Assembly: GCA_964019055.1 (NCBI GenBank)
Contig: OZ025207.1
Coordinates: 3,735,001 to 3,799,000, forward strand
Length of the DNA: 64,000 nucleotides
Source: Anthopleura xanthogrammica
Lineage: Eukaryota > Cnidaria > Anthozoa > Actiniaria > Actiniidae
Direction: 5' to 3'
Shown: positions 47,614-62,100 of the stretch, piece by piece
Numbering within the stretch: position 1 is the first letter of the stretch
How the letters are laid out: each line of letters begins with the position of its first letter
Translations under genes and position numbers: made by a program
Notes under the pieces: generated by a model
Told to the model about the DNA's origin: nothing
Databases searched by the model: none
What the model saw: the letters and a program-made list of their open reading frames with translations, nothing else

Positions 47614-50141
47614 AGTTTATTTTAAAACGGTGAAATCAACAGTACAAATATACATCACAATAAATAAAATACTGTTTTCCATAATTGCCGTGTGAGCCTG
47701 TATAATTAAAAATGTTCATTTTGTTTTTGTCAAATAGTCCGTTTGCGGTTTTGGTAGAGACAGCTTATTTTCCATGTTTCTGAGGTTGTATACTGGGTCG
47801 CAGGAAACAAACATATCTTGTAGATATGAGGGACCAGAGTGAAGTTGGTGTCAGATTTTTGAGTCAGATTTTTGGATCTGTTTTCAGATTTTTTCCGAGG
47901 GGCGTTACATCAGTTGATTTACAAAGTGCTCTATATTCGAAGTAAAGTCTCGAATCTAGATAAAACCTTTACAACGCTTTAGATATAAGACAGTTCTTGA
48001 AAATGGTGGTCTTTGGAGATCGAAGCAATCACTTAAAAGAAAACAAAGTGCGGTTTCAGATTTTTTTGGAGCTGTGTTATCTACTATCATGATCAACGGC
48101 ACTTCGTGCCACGAATACTTTAGTAGTACTGCTTCCAAATATCATGTTACAGCCCTTTTAATTCAACATAAATATACTTTGAACTATATTTAGTGAGAAA
48201 GAAATAACTGTGTACAAACGTTGAGATAGTATACTCATCAGTTACGTTATATAGAACAAATCCACGAGCCCGTATAGAGCAGTTTTTAAGCAAGCTGGAT
48301 TAACTGGGTAACAAGACACCGTAACAATGAAAATACAATATTCGATAGTTCACACGCTATTCCTTTATTAAGGTAATCTGCCAGAGGTTACCTTATTTAC
48401 GGTCCTTAGCGTTATCCATATCAAAACTGAAGTACCTACACAATTATACAAGTACAAAGAAATATCCCTGGGTGCAGTCAGATTTTTTGTTTGATGGCGT
48501 GGACGCGTGCGCGCGCGCTTAAAAACAACATACTTTTCGTCGATTTTTCTCACTTTTTTCGAAAAAATCTATTATATAAAGCAAAAAGATCAGGATTAGC
48601 TATGTTCTTTTCACTGATAAAACACGACTGAGGTTGTTGAACACTCAAAAAGACGCGAAATTTATGTTTTCCTCCCAAAATCTTAACATGCTTTCGATTC
48701 TTCCAGGTTTGAATGACGCACACAATTTTTGACGCACAGGAGTAGGGTATGGCGAAAATTGTTTGTACACGGATGCTAAAAATAGCCCAATCGGGAATTC
48801 ACATGGCGCGCGCGGTATTAAGAAATTTCCCTCTCTTATTTATGCCCTCTTGATTAATCGTATTTCGTGATTCGTGAAATTATGGTATACAATGTTATGT
48901 GATATATATTTTACATAGAGCCGCGAGCAGTTGAAAAAATTCTTCAGATCAATACTCACTGAAAAAGCCAAAGTTAGTTAAAAGACTTTAATAAACAATT
49001 AATTTGAATTTCAACATTTGTTACAACCATGCAGAACGGATAAACCATCCGATTGGTGAACTCTAGACCAATCATATATCACTAACTGTGGTTAATAAAC
49101 CATGATATTTACAAGACCCGTTTCTTAGCAACGGTAACCATGGTTACATGTATCTGTTACCAAGACTTCAATTTTCTATATCATTTGGATTTCACATTAT
49201 CTTTCTCGTATACTGTACTTTCGACTATGTAATATTATTTATTCTTTCTTCAGGATATGATTTTGTTTCTTTCTACTAAGTTGCATCGTATTATCGTAAT
49301 TTACAATTTTTCAATTCAAGTCCCTCTTCGTTACGCCTCAATCGTTTCTTTCTATTCTTAAGCCGGCCATTTTGAAATGCAACTACGCCTAGATCGTACA
49401 ACAAAGTGAGGCTATCATTTGTTAGCCTATTCATACACCTTATTTATATCCTTAAAACGCACGGGGGGACTGGTACTGATAAACATTTAAACGAGGCTGG
49501 TGTTCCCAAGAAATAAAAAATATGATGAGAGAAAAGGAGAACACGAATTTCTAGCTGATGTATGCTTTTTTGGAAACATGAAATTGCTTTTTGGATAGCA
49601 CAGCTTTCGTCTTATACAGATGTAATACGATTTTAGAATAGCCTCGTTTTGACGTTTGTAGCACCCTTTTCCCGAGTGTTCTCAGTACATATGAATACAG
49701 TGTGTAAAATCGCTTGCAGCTAACGTAAGATTCCTTGGTCTGCATTGGTAACATGAATGAATGGGACTATTGATATCTTAAAATATTATATAACAATTAA
49801 CGGAAATAATAGATTAATAATCTACCCTAAAATGAAACTTGATATTATACACACCTTGCAGCACGTCGGAATACAGCTCAATTTGGAGGACAAAACAATA
49901 GGTCCCAATTCCCAGGAGATTAAAATTCTTTTGTTTGGTCCTCTAAATTCAGCTGCTTTGACGTCACGTGCAAGGGGTCTATTAACGTCTGTAACGTTTT
50001 AATATAATTTGATAAACTTGCTAAACTCAAAACCTCCGCAGTCCTGTTCAGTTCGACTACATTTCGGGTTTCTATATACCAAACAAGGTTTTCACGTCGC
50101 TTCAACGCAACCAATTTTGTTAGGTCTAATGAGAATTGTTT
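47159..50141. repeat. Intergenic gap between sulfotransferase B and the CNTNAP-like gene
   Basis: 47250-47390 is the SINE-body remnant shared with copy A's upstream region. Duplication homology ends at about 47584, where a (GATA)n run begins (47585-47614) followed by AAAGTTTATTTTAAAACGG, which resembles the 3' terminus of a minus-strand LINE-like insert. 49850-49982 is a family-2 MITE. The rest is AT-rich with no supported gene. Confidence 0.55.
49850..49982. mobile_element. Palindromic MITE (family 2)
   Basis: CACCTTGCAGCACGTCGGAA, AGCTCAATTTGGAGGACAAA, mirrored by GTCCTCTAAATTCAGCTGCT and GTGCAAGGGGTCTATTA. It ends 160 bp beyond the stop codon of the CNTNAP-like gene. Confidence 0.75.
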
Positions 50142-53100
50142 TTATATTTGAGCCGTGGATGATGAGAAAGAGACAAATTTTTTGACTGTTCCTCCGCGTC
50201 CCTGGTGGACACTCTGATAGACCGCTTTACCACTGCGCATGTTGTAAGCCCCAATCTCCATGGAACTAGGACGCATGTCATCCAACTGAAGTACATCCGG
50301 GGACTCAGAGTTCATAGAATGGCGGTAAATTTCGATGTCTGGGATACTGCGCTTATTGCGACACCGCTGACACATAGCACAGCTGACGTAGGTTCTGCCT
50401 GTGCGTCTAAGTAACAGGAGAACAACCACAATGACGAGCAGTAGTAACGCCACGATTGACGCAATGACTAGGATTATGAACTGTTCGCTGTATTCGTAAG
50501 CGGTTACACGAGTGACATGCGCAACGCTGTCGTTTCGCCACTTGTAGGTGATGAGAGACGGAGGCTCGTCTGTTGGCCCGATAGGAGCAGTTTTGTCTTT
50601 GGTCGAGATCGTAGAATGCACGGTCACGCCGCCTTTGTCGGACGAGATAGACGAGTGTATGGTCACGCCATTTTGAGATCCATTCTTAATCTTGTGCTTT
50701 ACGACAGATTTCACTAACGTCGAGTTGTCGTGTCCAGATATCGTAGTGGTGACTGTCACGTGACCATCAGGATGGGGACTGACGGGACTGAGAGTGGGCA
50801 CCACTCCTGTACTTTTACTACCACTTGTGGGTCTTGCAGTCCGTGGGCTACCTTTACTCCCCCCAGACCCCCACACGGTCGGGACAAATGGAGGTTCGGT
50901 AGGGGGTGGTTGAGTTGGTGGTGGGTTGACAGGGCGGCAAGCAGACGCCACGATGTTGGCACTCGACGCGTGATGGGTGGATTTTCCACTGGATCCGAAG
51001 CATTCTAACGGACCAAGAGTGAACATCGACTTTGAAGCTTCTTCTGTGAACTGTAACATGCTGACTGGCAGTGAATTCTTGTCTGTTATGTATCCTAGCA
51101 ACAGAGAAAGAGACAGTTACTATGACATCAGTTTTCGTTTGACTTCCAACAAAATCATCCATGAGAAAATTAAGAAGTATGTTTTGAATTGTCATTCACC
51201 CAATTTAGTTGGGCGTATTTTTCCCCATTTCAGGCCATTTGATTCACATAAGAATAAAATTCTCAGTCTGCTAAAATGCGCAATGCTTTAATAGAAAACA
51301 TGCGCGTTTTCGTGACATTGATTCGATCCAGGTTTTACAGCATGAGGGATTATAAGCTTAAAGATTCTCTCAGAAAGTAAAACTGTAACTGGTGAAAGAC
51401 CTCAAGTCCCTCAATAGTTAGTAAGCGGTCAAAACATGTAAAATATATCCACCCATAATCCCTGCCGGTCTCAGCTTTGTAGCTTTGCAGGTCTTTATTC
51501 ACCCTACCATGTATTAGTCAAAAGCATCATTCTAAATTTGTTCTGTAGGAGCGGAAAAGGAACGTGTGTTTTTTAAGCGCGAAGTCGTACGATTTGCCGT
51601 CGCGACGAAGTACCTTTTGGTAGACGTCAACAAAACTGTTCCCATGACGATATCGGGAAACATTGAAAGTTTTCAAGGGCATGTGACTATGGAATGTCAT
51701 GGAAACACCTTGATGCCATTGACGTTCACCGAAACGTACTTGGTCGTGACGACGATTGAGCGCGTGTCTTTGACTGCGAATAAATGGCCCTAATCCCTTC
51801 TGAAAGAAGGCAGAACATCATTACTAACACTTGACGTCTTTTTGTCGCTTTTAACAGCAAAGTTCATTCCAAGCCTTGGGTTTTCTTTTCGAAGGTAAGC
51901 TGGTTAAAATCCTGTTTCTTGTAGTCTTCAATAACCTAAAATATTCGTTCATCTTGAAGTATCTACACGACCACATTGTGATATCATAACACGCCATTCG
52001 AGTCGACTATTCCTAACTCCACTGTCCGAGTAACCTTTATGTATAATATATACTATGTTTTTACCCGATTTATTCACCTAATTCTATTCTCCTGTGCGCT
52101 ATTTGAGCTTTTAAGTATTTTCTTCTCAAATACAGATAGATATGAACACGCAATATTTTTGCCGAGCTTGCATTTTCACGCCTGTATCGTGTGGCTGGGA
52201 TAGACATGTTGTGGTAAATAACTTGAGCAACGGTTATCTCTAAAGTTGAGAATATCTGTATACAATAAGCGATAAACATTCTCCGAGGGGAAAGATTCAA
52301 GTGGAAATTTCAATTTTTTTGTCAAAATATTGCTTAAATATTTATAACCGTTTACCGTTGAAGTGCGACCAGAAAAGTTTATTCGACGTCTCGTTTGTAA
52401 ATTTACATTTCAACGGCCGTCAATCAAAAGAATTTTTTGCAAACAAGGCTCTTATTTCTAATTTTTCGCAGATTTCTTTTACTCTTGAGCCCGTAATAAT
52501 AAATTGATTTAAATTAATTAGCTGATTACTGCGCATCCAGTGAAAGTGCTTGAAGATGGCTCCGTGACGGTCACGCCGGGTCACGTCACGCCATGTCACA
52601 CAAGGGGAAGGCGGTACTCCCTATAGTTGACTATATGAGGATGCTCCGACCGAAAGGGATACCTTTTTCAGGCCGGAGGTATAGAAAAGGGTTGGGAATT
52701 CGAAAGTTTAGGTATAGAAAAGAAAAGGGGAAGCTAAAATTACTACTCAAGGAAATGAAGCCGAACTTGCACGCCGTTTTACGCGTGGCCTGCTTCAAAA
52801 CTAATGTATATGAAAGGGGTAACTTTTTGGGGGTACGTTTTTGCCGAAATTTGGAATATAAAAGGGTAATGGGTCGAGAGTCTGGGCGGAACATCCCCTC
52901 ACAAAAAGCTTAGGAGTACTCCCCCGGGCACAAAACACGACCAACTTTGCTGTTTACCTGAATCTTGGCGCCACTTGTCATCCCCAATATCACAGTTGCA
53001 CAGGTTCATCGGGTTATCACAAGTACCAGTCACGCCACAAGCACACATGTCTTTATTGGGTGGAGCCCCTCCCCAATAGTTCTTCAGCACGCCTGTACTA

Positions 53101-56100
53101 GACAACCACTGTGCGTTAGGTGGTCCTACAGGAGCATTCAGTATCTTGGACTTGTAGCAATTAAAGCTGATGTACTGTCGGCAGCTTGAGCTCTTACTTA
53201 TAAGAGCTCTGATGCTTGCTAGGTCCGCGTTTTGGTATGTTATGCGATGGAAGTAGTTCCCGTTGTAAGGACTTGTTCCTTCGGGCACGAGTTGTGTTGT
53301 CTGGGAAAACAAAAAAGAATACGACATTAAAACACAAATGTGGATTACTACCTCTTTAACTTTTTAATTTTTTCCCATTTCAAACCACGTGTTATTCTCT
53401 TGAGAATAAGATTTTTTGATCGAGTTGTATCCATGTTTATGTGTCTTTTCATGCGCAACCATTAAATAATCACATCCTTTTGGAAATCACAGATGATTTC
53501 TGCAATCTGATTGGCTCTCAGCGCACAATTCTGAGTCTTAAATCGCACTTTTATGAAGAGACAATGAAATTGCAGCAAACAGCATTAGATCAAAAAGAAG
53601 CCAATATAAGGAATGAGAAGAAATTTGAAGGGAATTTTCAAGGTGAAAGACAGGTTTTTGACTCCATTTTTTACATGAAAATGGATGAAATGGAGAACTA
53701 ACAGGGTTTGTTTTTTGCATCTTTGCAGGAGATTTCAAGAGAAAAAACGTTTGTTGGTGATAGCTGCGGTTATCACAGCTTTAATGAAAGGTCCGTGTCA
53801 AGAAAGAGTTGGAGAAGAAACCACGTGTTCTCACGCGCGCAAAGGATCATGGTATACACGTTTCTTACCTGCTTGTCATGCGTAATGATGCTGGATGCTG
53901 TGTCTGATGACGTCACGTTACACAGCACTTCAAACGCGTGAAGAGGTCCTTCGCCATCGGGATCGACAGTACAATAAGAATTCTCTGATATTCCTAGAGC
54001 CTTGTACTCAGCACAGGTAGCCCGGTAGAGGGGAATCTCGCAGTGCTGTCCTTGGTAAAAGATTCCTGTACAGTCACACGTGTACTTGTCCTCGTATTGT
54101 TTACACGTGCCGCCGTTCAAGCAAGGGTTTGGAAAGCAGACAGATTTGATGTTACATTGATCGACTTTGGCGCCAACTAAACCAGATCTCAAGTTTTTAG
54201 GGTTTATCTTGACACCATTTATCACGACATGCTGCATACATCCAACGAAACCCGCCCTCTGCGTACCACGACCAATGTAAACCCGCGTCCTGAAGTTACC
54301 CAGGCCTCTAAGTCTTGGGTTAGAATGACGTACTTCCGGTTTGTCATCCAATAGGAGCCACAGGTCACCATGATTGACACCGGAACTGACGTCATGCCAC
54401 ATGCCGTCATCAAGGTTGTCTCCTACGCTGATCTTGATTGGAGGATCGCTGTTGATGATCACCTCGAGCACCAGAGTACCGCTGACCAGTCCTACATATA
54501 CGCGGGCGTGTTGGCTTATTCTAGAGGCGATAATCCCCTTCCCTGTGTAACTACGAAAGCTCAAGCTAAAGGTCAAGTTATTAGGAGACGAGTCAGACAC
54601 TCTTAGGTGACTTTCAGCTGTTGGAAACCCGACGGGATGGTAATCATCAGGTGCGCATGCGTAGCCCAGTTTACTTGGAGTGCTGTAATAGAGCAATTGG
54701 TACTGCGCACCATAGAGAATGTCAATAAAGTCGAAGTACACATCCCTTAAACAACCAATGAAATTGGGCGTGTTCCTTGAACCGTGGAAATCTCCCGTCA
54801 CACTCCTGTCCAGTCCTCCAACATAAATAAACTTATCAAGGTCAAGACGAACGAAAGAGCCTGGGGTGGTGGTGGACTGTTCCATTGAGTCTAATGTCAA
54901 GACGATTGTTGTCTGAGACCGCTCGACCTTGACACTGTGCCAGCGGTTATCTGCAAGCTCATCTCCCATGATGACTTCATGTCTTCCAGCTGTACGTGCT
55001 GTACTGCCCAAGTCTATAGTGAACCTGAACCAACACATTAAGGTTAGTATAAACATTATACTATAGAGAAAGGTCATCCCTTCTGCTTATTGGGGATGGG
55101 TAATTATAAGTAGGGGTTTTGTGGCTTAAGGTGACTGACTACTTTTGAACGTCAATTTGAGCCCACGATGTGCGCGCGCACAAAAACCGCGAATTTCCTA
55201 AAACAACAGGTAAAAATCAATCTTTTGAGAAAGTTTGGGAAAAAACGTAATTATTAGTACTTATAAAAAAAGCGTTTTATGTGTTTTTGTTGTCATCATT
55301 TTAGTTCGATTTGGCGGTTCATTGAGCTGAGTCTGCTAAAATATTGAATTTTGAGCTAATTTTTAAAACTTTCTTCAAATATTTTTAGTTCGTCTTCGAA
55401 AATAATGTTTAAAGTAGATGTCCTGAGAAAATTCGGTATAAAATATCTTTCTAAGAACATTTTGTAACTACTTCTTGCTAAAATAGTCAGTCACCTTAAG
55501 GAGTTATCTGTTTAAAACCAGTTTAATACCTTGCATATAAAGTAATTCTGCTGAAATTTGGAGAGCCAAAAAACAAATCAAGTTGATAAATCGTACAAAT
55601 TAAGTTAATATGATTGTGCGGCAATTCAACAAAAATGTCCGGACTTTTTGGTAACAGTGACACTAAGTACACCACGTGATGGCTAGCGCCGAAAATGTCA
55701 ATTATTTGCCTTCATAAATTATTGAAATTGATGAGCTATGCTCTGTTACCACAAAGAATTTCAATCAACATTAGTTAATTATTTCACTTCATCCAGTCTT
55801 ATTTCATCTGTTACTCTGTTATAATGTTGTCATCGATTTTAAACGGTTATGAGCGTCTTTAATTTAGCATATAATTTTAAATGACATCTACTTATAATAT
55901 TTTAATGTCATCACGAAACTGACGGCGGTCGACAGCGAGTTTTATCATCAAGAATCATTTCTAAAGGTGAAAATAAAATCGGAAAAAAATCGCGTTTAAA
56001 TATTTTTTTTTAATTCAGTCTTGGTCAAGATAATGTCCTCTATAATACGAACGAGCAAAAAAATCCGTAAAAAATGCACTGAACATTTTTTTCGCGCGCG

Positions 56101-59100
56101 CCTTTGTTTTCCTATATATAAATTAGATATAATATGAACGCGATTTTTTTCCGATTTTATTTTCACCTTTTACTTTTATCTAAATTGGGCTCCCTGTGCT
56201 CTTATCTTTTATGCTCTTAGCTTTTATGTGCTGAACTCAATTAGATGATTATCTACTCGAAATAGATCGATATGATAGACACCTGCCTGACCACCCCTCA
56301 CGCTATCTTCCACTGTCACGTGCACAGCACAATAAACACATCAATAGGTCTACGCTATGAAATCACGGAATCCTTTTGTAACATTCATGGATGCCAAATG
56401 AAAAGAAACTGAAGAACTGTTTTAATTTTGCTCCTTGACGGTTTTTGAGTCTAAAAAATGACTGAGAAAGCTTTACAAAAGAAAGAAAGTTTTCATGAAA
56501 AATTGCTTTCGTTGGCGGGCGGTTTTGAAGGTTAAAAAGTGTTTCCAACGTTTCACACTCTTGGAGCTCAGTAACAGCTTTCTTGAATATAGTTATTTTC
56601 TGCGGAAGTTTGAGCGAACGATGATAAATATTAGTACAAAATGCGTTGACATCAACAGTAGTATCTTTTAGAACCTCAGTGCGCCCGGCGGCACTAAGTC
56701 TAGTTCGACTGTATTGTTACTGTTATTGTTACGGCAATGACTAAAACATGGACTGGACTGGACTCAAGAAAACATGGACTCAGATAACATGGACTCGTTC
56801 GAAAAATATGTATTTTTAGAATGGAGGGGGGTGGGGTGAGGAAACAAAACTTCAGTTACTAAAAATTAGGAGGGGTGGGGTGGGTAAAAACAAAACTACA
56901 ATATATTGTTCATCACCACAAACGAACGCGTGACACCGTAACTCGATTACTATACATTATTGTTATACATTATTACAGTGTTGTTTCGAACGAGTCCATG
57001 TTTTCTGAGTCCATGTTATCTGAGTCCATGTTTTCTCGAGTCCAGTCCAGTCCAGTCCATGTTTTAGTCATTGCCTTATTTTTACATCTTTCGCTATACT
57101 TTGTCGGCAATATCTTATGATCTAACAGCTGAAAGCTTGAAAGTTGTCGAGTCTAAATATTTTCCCTACTGGACCGAGCGAGCCACTGCGGCTTCCTGGT
57201 TGCCATACCAGCTGTGTCAAGTACAAAGTATGTTTCTGCAAAACAAACGACGCAGTTCTTATCACATCGATAACAGTGTAGACACTAGACCCTCTGGAAT
57301 GCAACGCGTTGTTACTTCACTTTTGAATTCCCAAATCACACGGATTAGACTGAGCTGGACTCTTTCTTTTTCCTTCTGACTTAACTCGATTCGAACAAAA
57401 GAACTTCACAATTTGGTTGTGTTACTAAAGTTACACAGAATAATTTTCATCTAAGCGCTTCTAGATCAAGGAAAAGAGGAGAACCCGGGGTAAAACCCTC
57501 GAAGCACAGGAGAGAACCAACAAACTCTGATCAAATATGACACCGAGCTGGCGGGACTCGAACGAGTTTGAAAGACTTACAACATGCGCGTGTGTCATCC
57601 AAAAACTATCAGAATTCTTCTAATGACTCACTCAGGCTCGCAGCCACAAGGCTTGTCATCAGATCATGTTAGTGTGCAAGTAAAGTAATTTCAGAGAACC
57701 CACCCAAACTGAAGCGTAATAATGATTCGAGACACGCCATGATGGCTTGATTAACCTTGTCTAAGGTTTAGGTGGAGCAAGTTAGGTTGAATCATTCATA
57801 AAGGCGTAAAAATAACTGTTAAATTACACAAGATAAGAAATAATTTTTCATGCGGAAGTTTGGAACGTTGCATGGATGTAGTGATAGGCAAACAGCGTGG
57901 TAATGGTTATCCTGGGCGTGGCGGGTTTTTAACATACAGGTTAAATTTCAATTTAACCTTGAAGTGCGGGCCAAAGTTTTGTACGGCTTAAATGTTTCCC
58001 TCAAGAAACAGGGGCCATCATTCATTTGTTTACTGAGTTAAGACGTCACTTTTGAATTCCGTGGTTTTTGATTGGTTGAAAGGGGATCGAAACCATTTGA
58101 GATTCGCGCCACTCATATTCCCGCTTCTTAGGTTTGAACAGTGTTTCAGTGTTAGCTGATAATTCTCCGAAAATATCGACCTCCATTACCTCGCATTCTC
58201 TTTAATACTACGAAGGTGAAAAGCTAGTGCATTACCATATTGAAATTTATGGCAAAAATTCAAAAGTGTATTCTTTACCGATTTCTACAAAAAGAGATGT
58301 ATTGTCTACAATAGATAAAACATGTTGGTTTAGCCTGGTTTGGGCTTCGACGACTTGCGTTATGATTTACCGCGATGATCTGAGATGCAATTCACTACTG
58401 ATCAGAATAGCCGAAAAAAGGATTCTGTATTTCTACAAAAAGAGATGTATTGGCTACAATAGGTCGGTAAAACATGTTGGTTTAGCCTTCCAAGAGACTC
58501 TCTTTGTAATTAATGGAACGACATTTCCATCTTCTAATGATATATTATACGTCTTGTGCGTTTTTACATTAAATTAGACACGATATTTTGATGAAAGGAT
58601 AATAACAAAACATCCTAAATTATGAAACAAGTTTGAATGACCTCCAACTGTGAAACACGTCTACTATTATACCCTCCTCGCCTTCTTGGGCGATAATTCT
58701 ATTATTTACAGACAGAGAAGGCGTATCCATTCTATATTCAAATGCTTCTCTTCCATGACGACCCTTCCTACATTATCTTATGAACACACATTTCTTGTAT
58801 CCACAAATGAGCTACAACAAAAGAAAAGAACACTAATGTATCACTCAGATTTTCCACTTTATACACTTTCTAAAAATCCCTTAAATAATAACCATTCCAT
58901 AGTAGGATCGTTTTCTACTTCAGCAACATTTCGTGCAACAAATTGCGTCTTGTAACATGGCTCACAACATCGATTGCCTGCAACACTGCGCGCAATGTTG
59001 AACTATGTGTTCGTAGCTTAATCATTAATATTTCCAGTGAAGCGCCAGCCTTGATGAGGTTTTGATTTATTATTTTTTGTGCCGGTGATTTTTTGGGGTA

Positions 59101-62100
59101 TTTTTCTGTACGAGTCTCATCAGAATACACCTCTCAGGCGAGTGGCCTTAAACAGTAGCGGTTGGATTTTTAACTGTTCAAGAAATTGTACATTTAGGCG
59201 TTCTGTTTACACGGAGCTGTGATATCCTAAAACAATTCTAACGCCTAGCCGTGCAAATTAAAGAGAAGGTTCCGTGTAAATGGTATGTATACTGGTCAAT
59301 TATTTGAACGCTTTAAACTTTGTCTGGTACCGCATAAGGCCAGCCTAAGTTGTAATGGCTTTTCAGTTTGAACACACATCACATATTTTCCTAGTCTCTT
59401 TTATCATAATCGACTAAAGCGTAAATCACAGCTTTACCAATAGACTCGTATTTTTCTTTGTTCCACAAATTTCAGATAACACTGAAAAACTGAGGTTTTA
59501 TTACTTCAAAACCATAAAAACTAAGTAATTAATCTTGATGTGAGATAAGAATATCTAGTTACGATGTAGAAAAGTTCCCTCAAATTAATCTCGGTACTAA
59601 TCTTAATTCAAAGAAAAACTTTAAAACCAAAGAAAACACATTTAACTCGGCCAAAGAATCAGATTGGACTGATAACTCAAACACGATTATCCTCAACACC
59701 TTTCTAAAGCTACTAAATTCGAGCGGCGAAAACTTTCATGACTATTGCGGGCCCGATAAGGATTCTACAGGCTGTTTGGCATTTGGTTTCCTAGACTGCT
59801 AACCTGGCTCTCTTGTCTACCTATCGCTTGTGTACTTTGAATTTGATTCACTGATATCCCAATCAAAAAGAAATCCTCGCAAATTTGCACTTGAGAGCTA
59901 TTTCTGGAGATTTGAATTAATTTTAATTAGTTTAAAAGTTTTAAATCTCGTATGGCATTAGTGTGATAAACTATCCCATTTTCGGTTTTGCAAGCTATGA
60001 TTTAGTTCCACGTTTTTTCTTGCTTTTTTCGTTGCTTTAAACATGTTTTTATTTCTTTTTTTCTTGCTTTTTTTTTGGCCTTTATTTGCTTGTCTGCACC
60101 GTTTTTACCGTGACAAAATAAATCGTAAAACCAATTTTAAAAAAACATGGGGAAAAAATACGTCAAAGCCCACATGAAAACCAAGCCAATTTTCCCGATT
60201 TTCGTGCCCCAGCTAAAGCCACAAATCAAAAAACGTTGTTACTCACAATTAACGTACAATTACGACGAAAATCGCCGGAACAAGGATCAACTCCTTAGAG
60301 ATCAAGGTGAAATATGCCCCGTGCCCCGAACAAAGACCCGAGGCCATGTTTAGGATCACATTACAATAACAGGTGATAATTCTCGTTCACCGTGTTGAAA
60401 TTCTTTTGTCACGGCGTTCGCTGGTCTTAATCTCGCTAATAAACAAGTTTTCCTAACAAGAGATCCTGCTATGAATAATACATTATGTATCATATCATGG
60501 GTTTTTTTTATCCTTGTAAAACGAAACCTCACCATTACATTCGTTACTCTTATCCAGAATTCTTAATTCGCAGTAGGGGAACTTCAAAGGAACAGAAATA
60601 TTAAGGGAATTACCGTGTATGAAATGGACTCACCTGACGGGCTAAATATGTGCTAAATATATTGACATCCTGTGATAGCATTTCATTTACACCAAGGGTA
60701 AAAACACTGCCCGCCATCAACTAACCGTGATTACATTACACACTGTGATCATCGTAGAACTCTTCTGAACCTTGTTGTTTCCCCTTCCTGATACAATTAA
60801 AGCTTCTTCAGATTTTATGATCTAATTCTCAAGCCGGTAAAACAACAATATTTAGTCTTATTCTTCAAGGCTAATTATACGACAAATTTAGTCTTCTCTC
60901 TCTATTTCTTTCCACTTGTTTTCCAGTTACACAGTACATTGCTACATTTTCTTCTTGGGATTTCTTTCTTTTTCTTTTTCTTTTTCCTTCTTTTTATCAT
61001 AAAGAAATTCAAACGAAATGTATTCGAGGTTTTTTTTCTTCATTTCAAATATTTTCGTTCTAAACCAAGATTAGATCAATGAATGAAATCCGAGTCTATG
61101 CAACATGTACGATAATCATTACAACTTGTCGACGCAATCGAAAGCTATTCTACTCTTCTTCTAGCATCAATCTTTAGTAAATCTTAAACCAATTGCACAG
61201 GACTTCATTTAAGAAATTCCCACTAATTTCCGCCAGGAACTGAGCTTATTAGATCCTCATACCAAAAAACTAGTTTATACCTCTATAAAGCTTGTTTACT
61301 TACGACAAAGAGTTTCAACCTCGCCGCCACTAGCAGGTCTTTCAATGTATAGAGTATTTTAGGTAATTTAGAATCTTAAAGTGAAAGAGGAAGCATTTTA
61401 TATTGATCCTTCCGAATGCTGTAGAATAGTTAATCAACTAATTAAGCACCAACTGAAAACTCTTCGAATTTAATCGTCAAAATTTACTCACAAAATTTAC
61501 TCACGAAACTTACAAAAAAAATATAACACAACTTTGAAGCAAAAACTGGTAGAATTTTTTTTCCTCGTTTGTAAAAAATATTTGTCGTATTTTGTATTAT
61601 TTTGATCTCGGTTTGGGGCGATTGTCACCTCAACAGTGGTCTTGTTTTTCTTCTTTTCAGTTGTCTACCTGGTGTTAATTACGCTGCTATTATCACTAAC
61701 AATTGACAAGAAGCCGAACCCTTTGTGAGGACAGCTCCTTGCAGCTTGCCATGAACCTTTCAACTTAGAATAGTTATCGCTATTCTCTTGGCCGGGGGAG
61801 AGGGAAGGAAAGTTCAAGGAGACAGACAAGAAACAATGTCAGAGTTCTTACCGTAGTTTGCTGTGGATGAGTTCAAGTGTGATGAAGTCTCCCTGGGTCC
61901 CACTGCTGTACACCAGAAGCCCTGATGGGTGAAAAGTCTTGAACTCCAGAGAAATTTGATTCTTTTCAGCGGAGATGCGATTGGAACGAAGATCATAGGA
62001 TATAAACTGAGGTCCCTTGAAATCCACCTCGAATCCCGAAGATGAGGAAACTCCTAGAACAAGCGAACTTAAAAGCAGCAAAACTAATAGCAGATGTGAA

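Larger units (their letters stand above)
55025..61851. other. Intron 1 of the CNTNAP-like gene (6.8 kb)
   Basis: A long AT-rich intron between the signal-peptide exon and the laminin G exon. It holds a hairpin element (56733-57076), a minus-strand SINE remnant (57470-57575) and a 60-bp direct duplication (58282 and 58430). Several open frames of 60-116 codons occur, but none has recognisable similarity or splice support. Confidence 0.75.

Noticed and set aside
52593..52913. 106-codon plus-strand frame and its 87-codon minus-strand mirror
   Set aside because: Both lie within a MITE with inverted GTACTCC ends and show no protein family similarity.
58227..58955. Two open frames of 116 and 101 codons in CNTNAP-like intron 1
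   Set aside because: One spans a direct duplication and neither resembles a known family or has flanking splice sites with sense; most likely chance frames.
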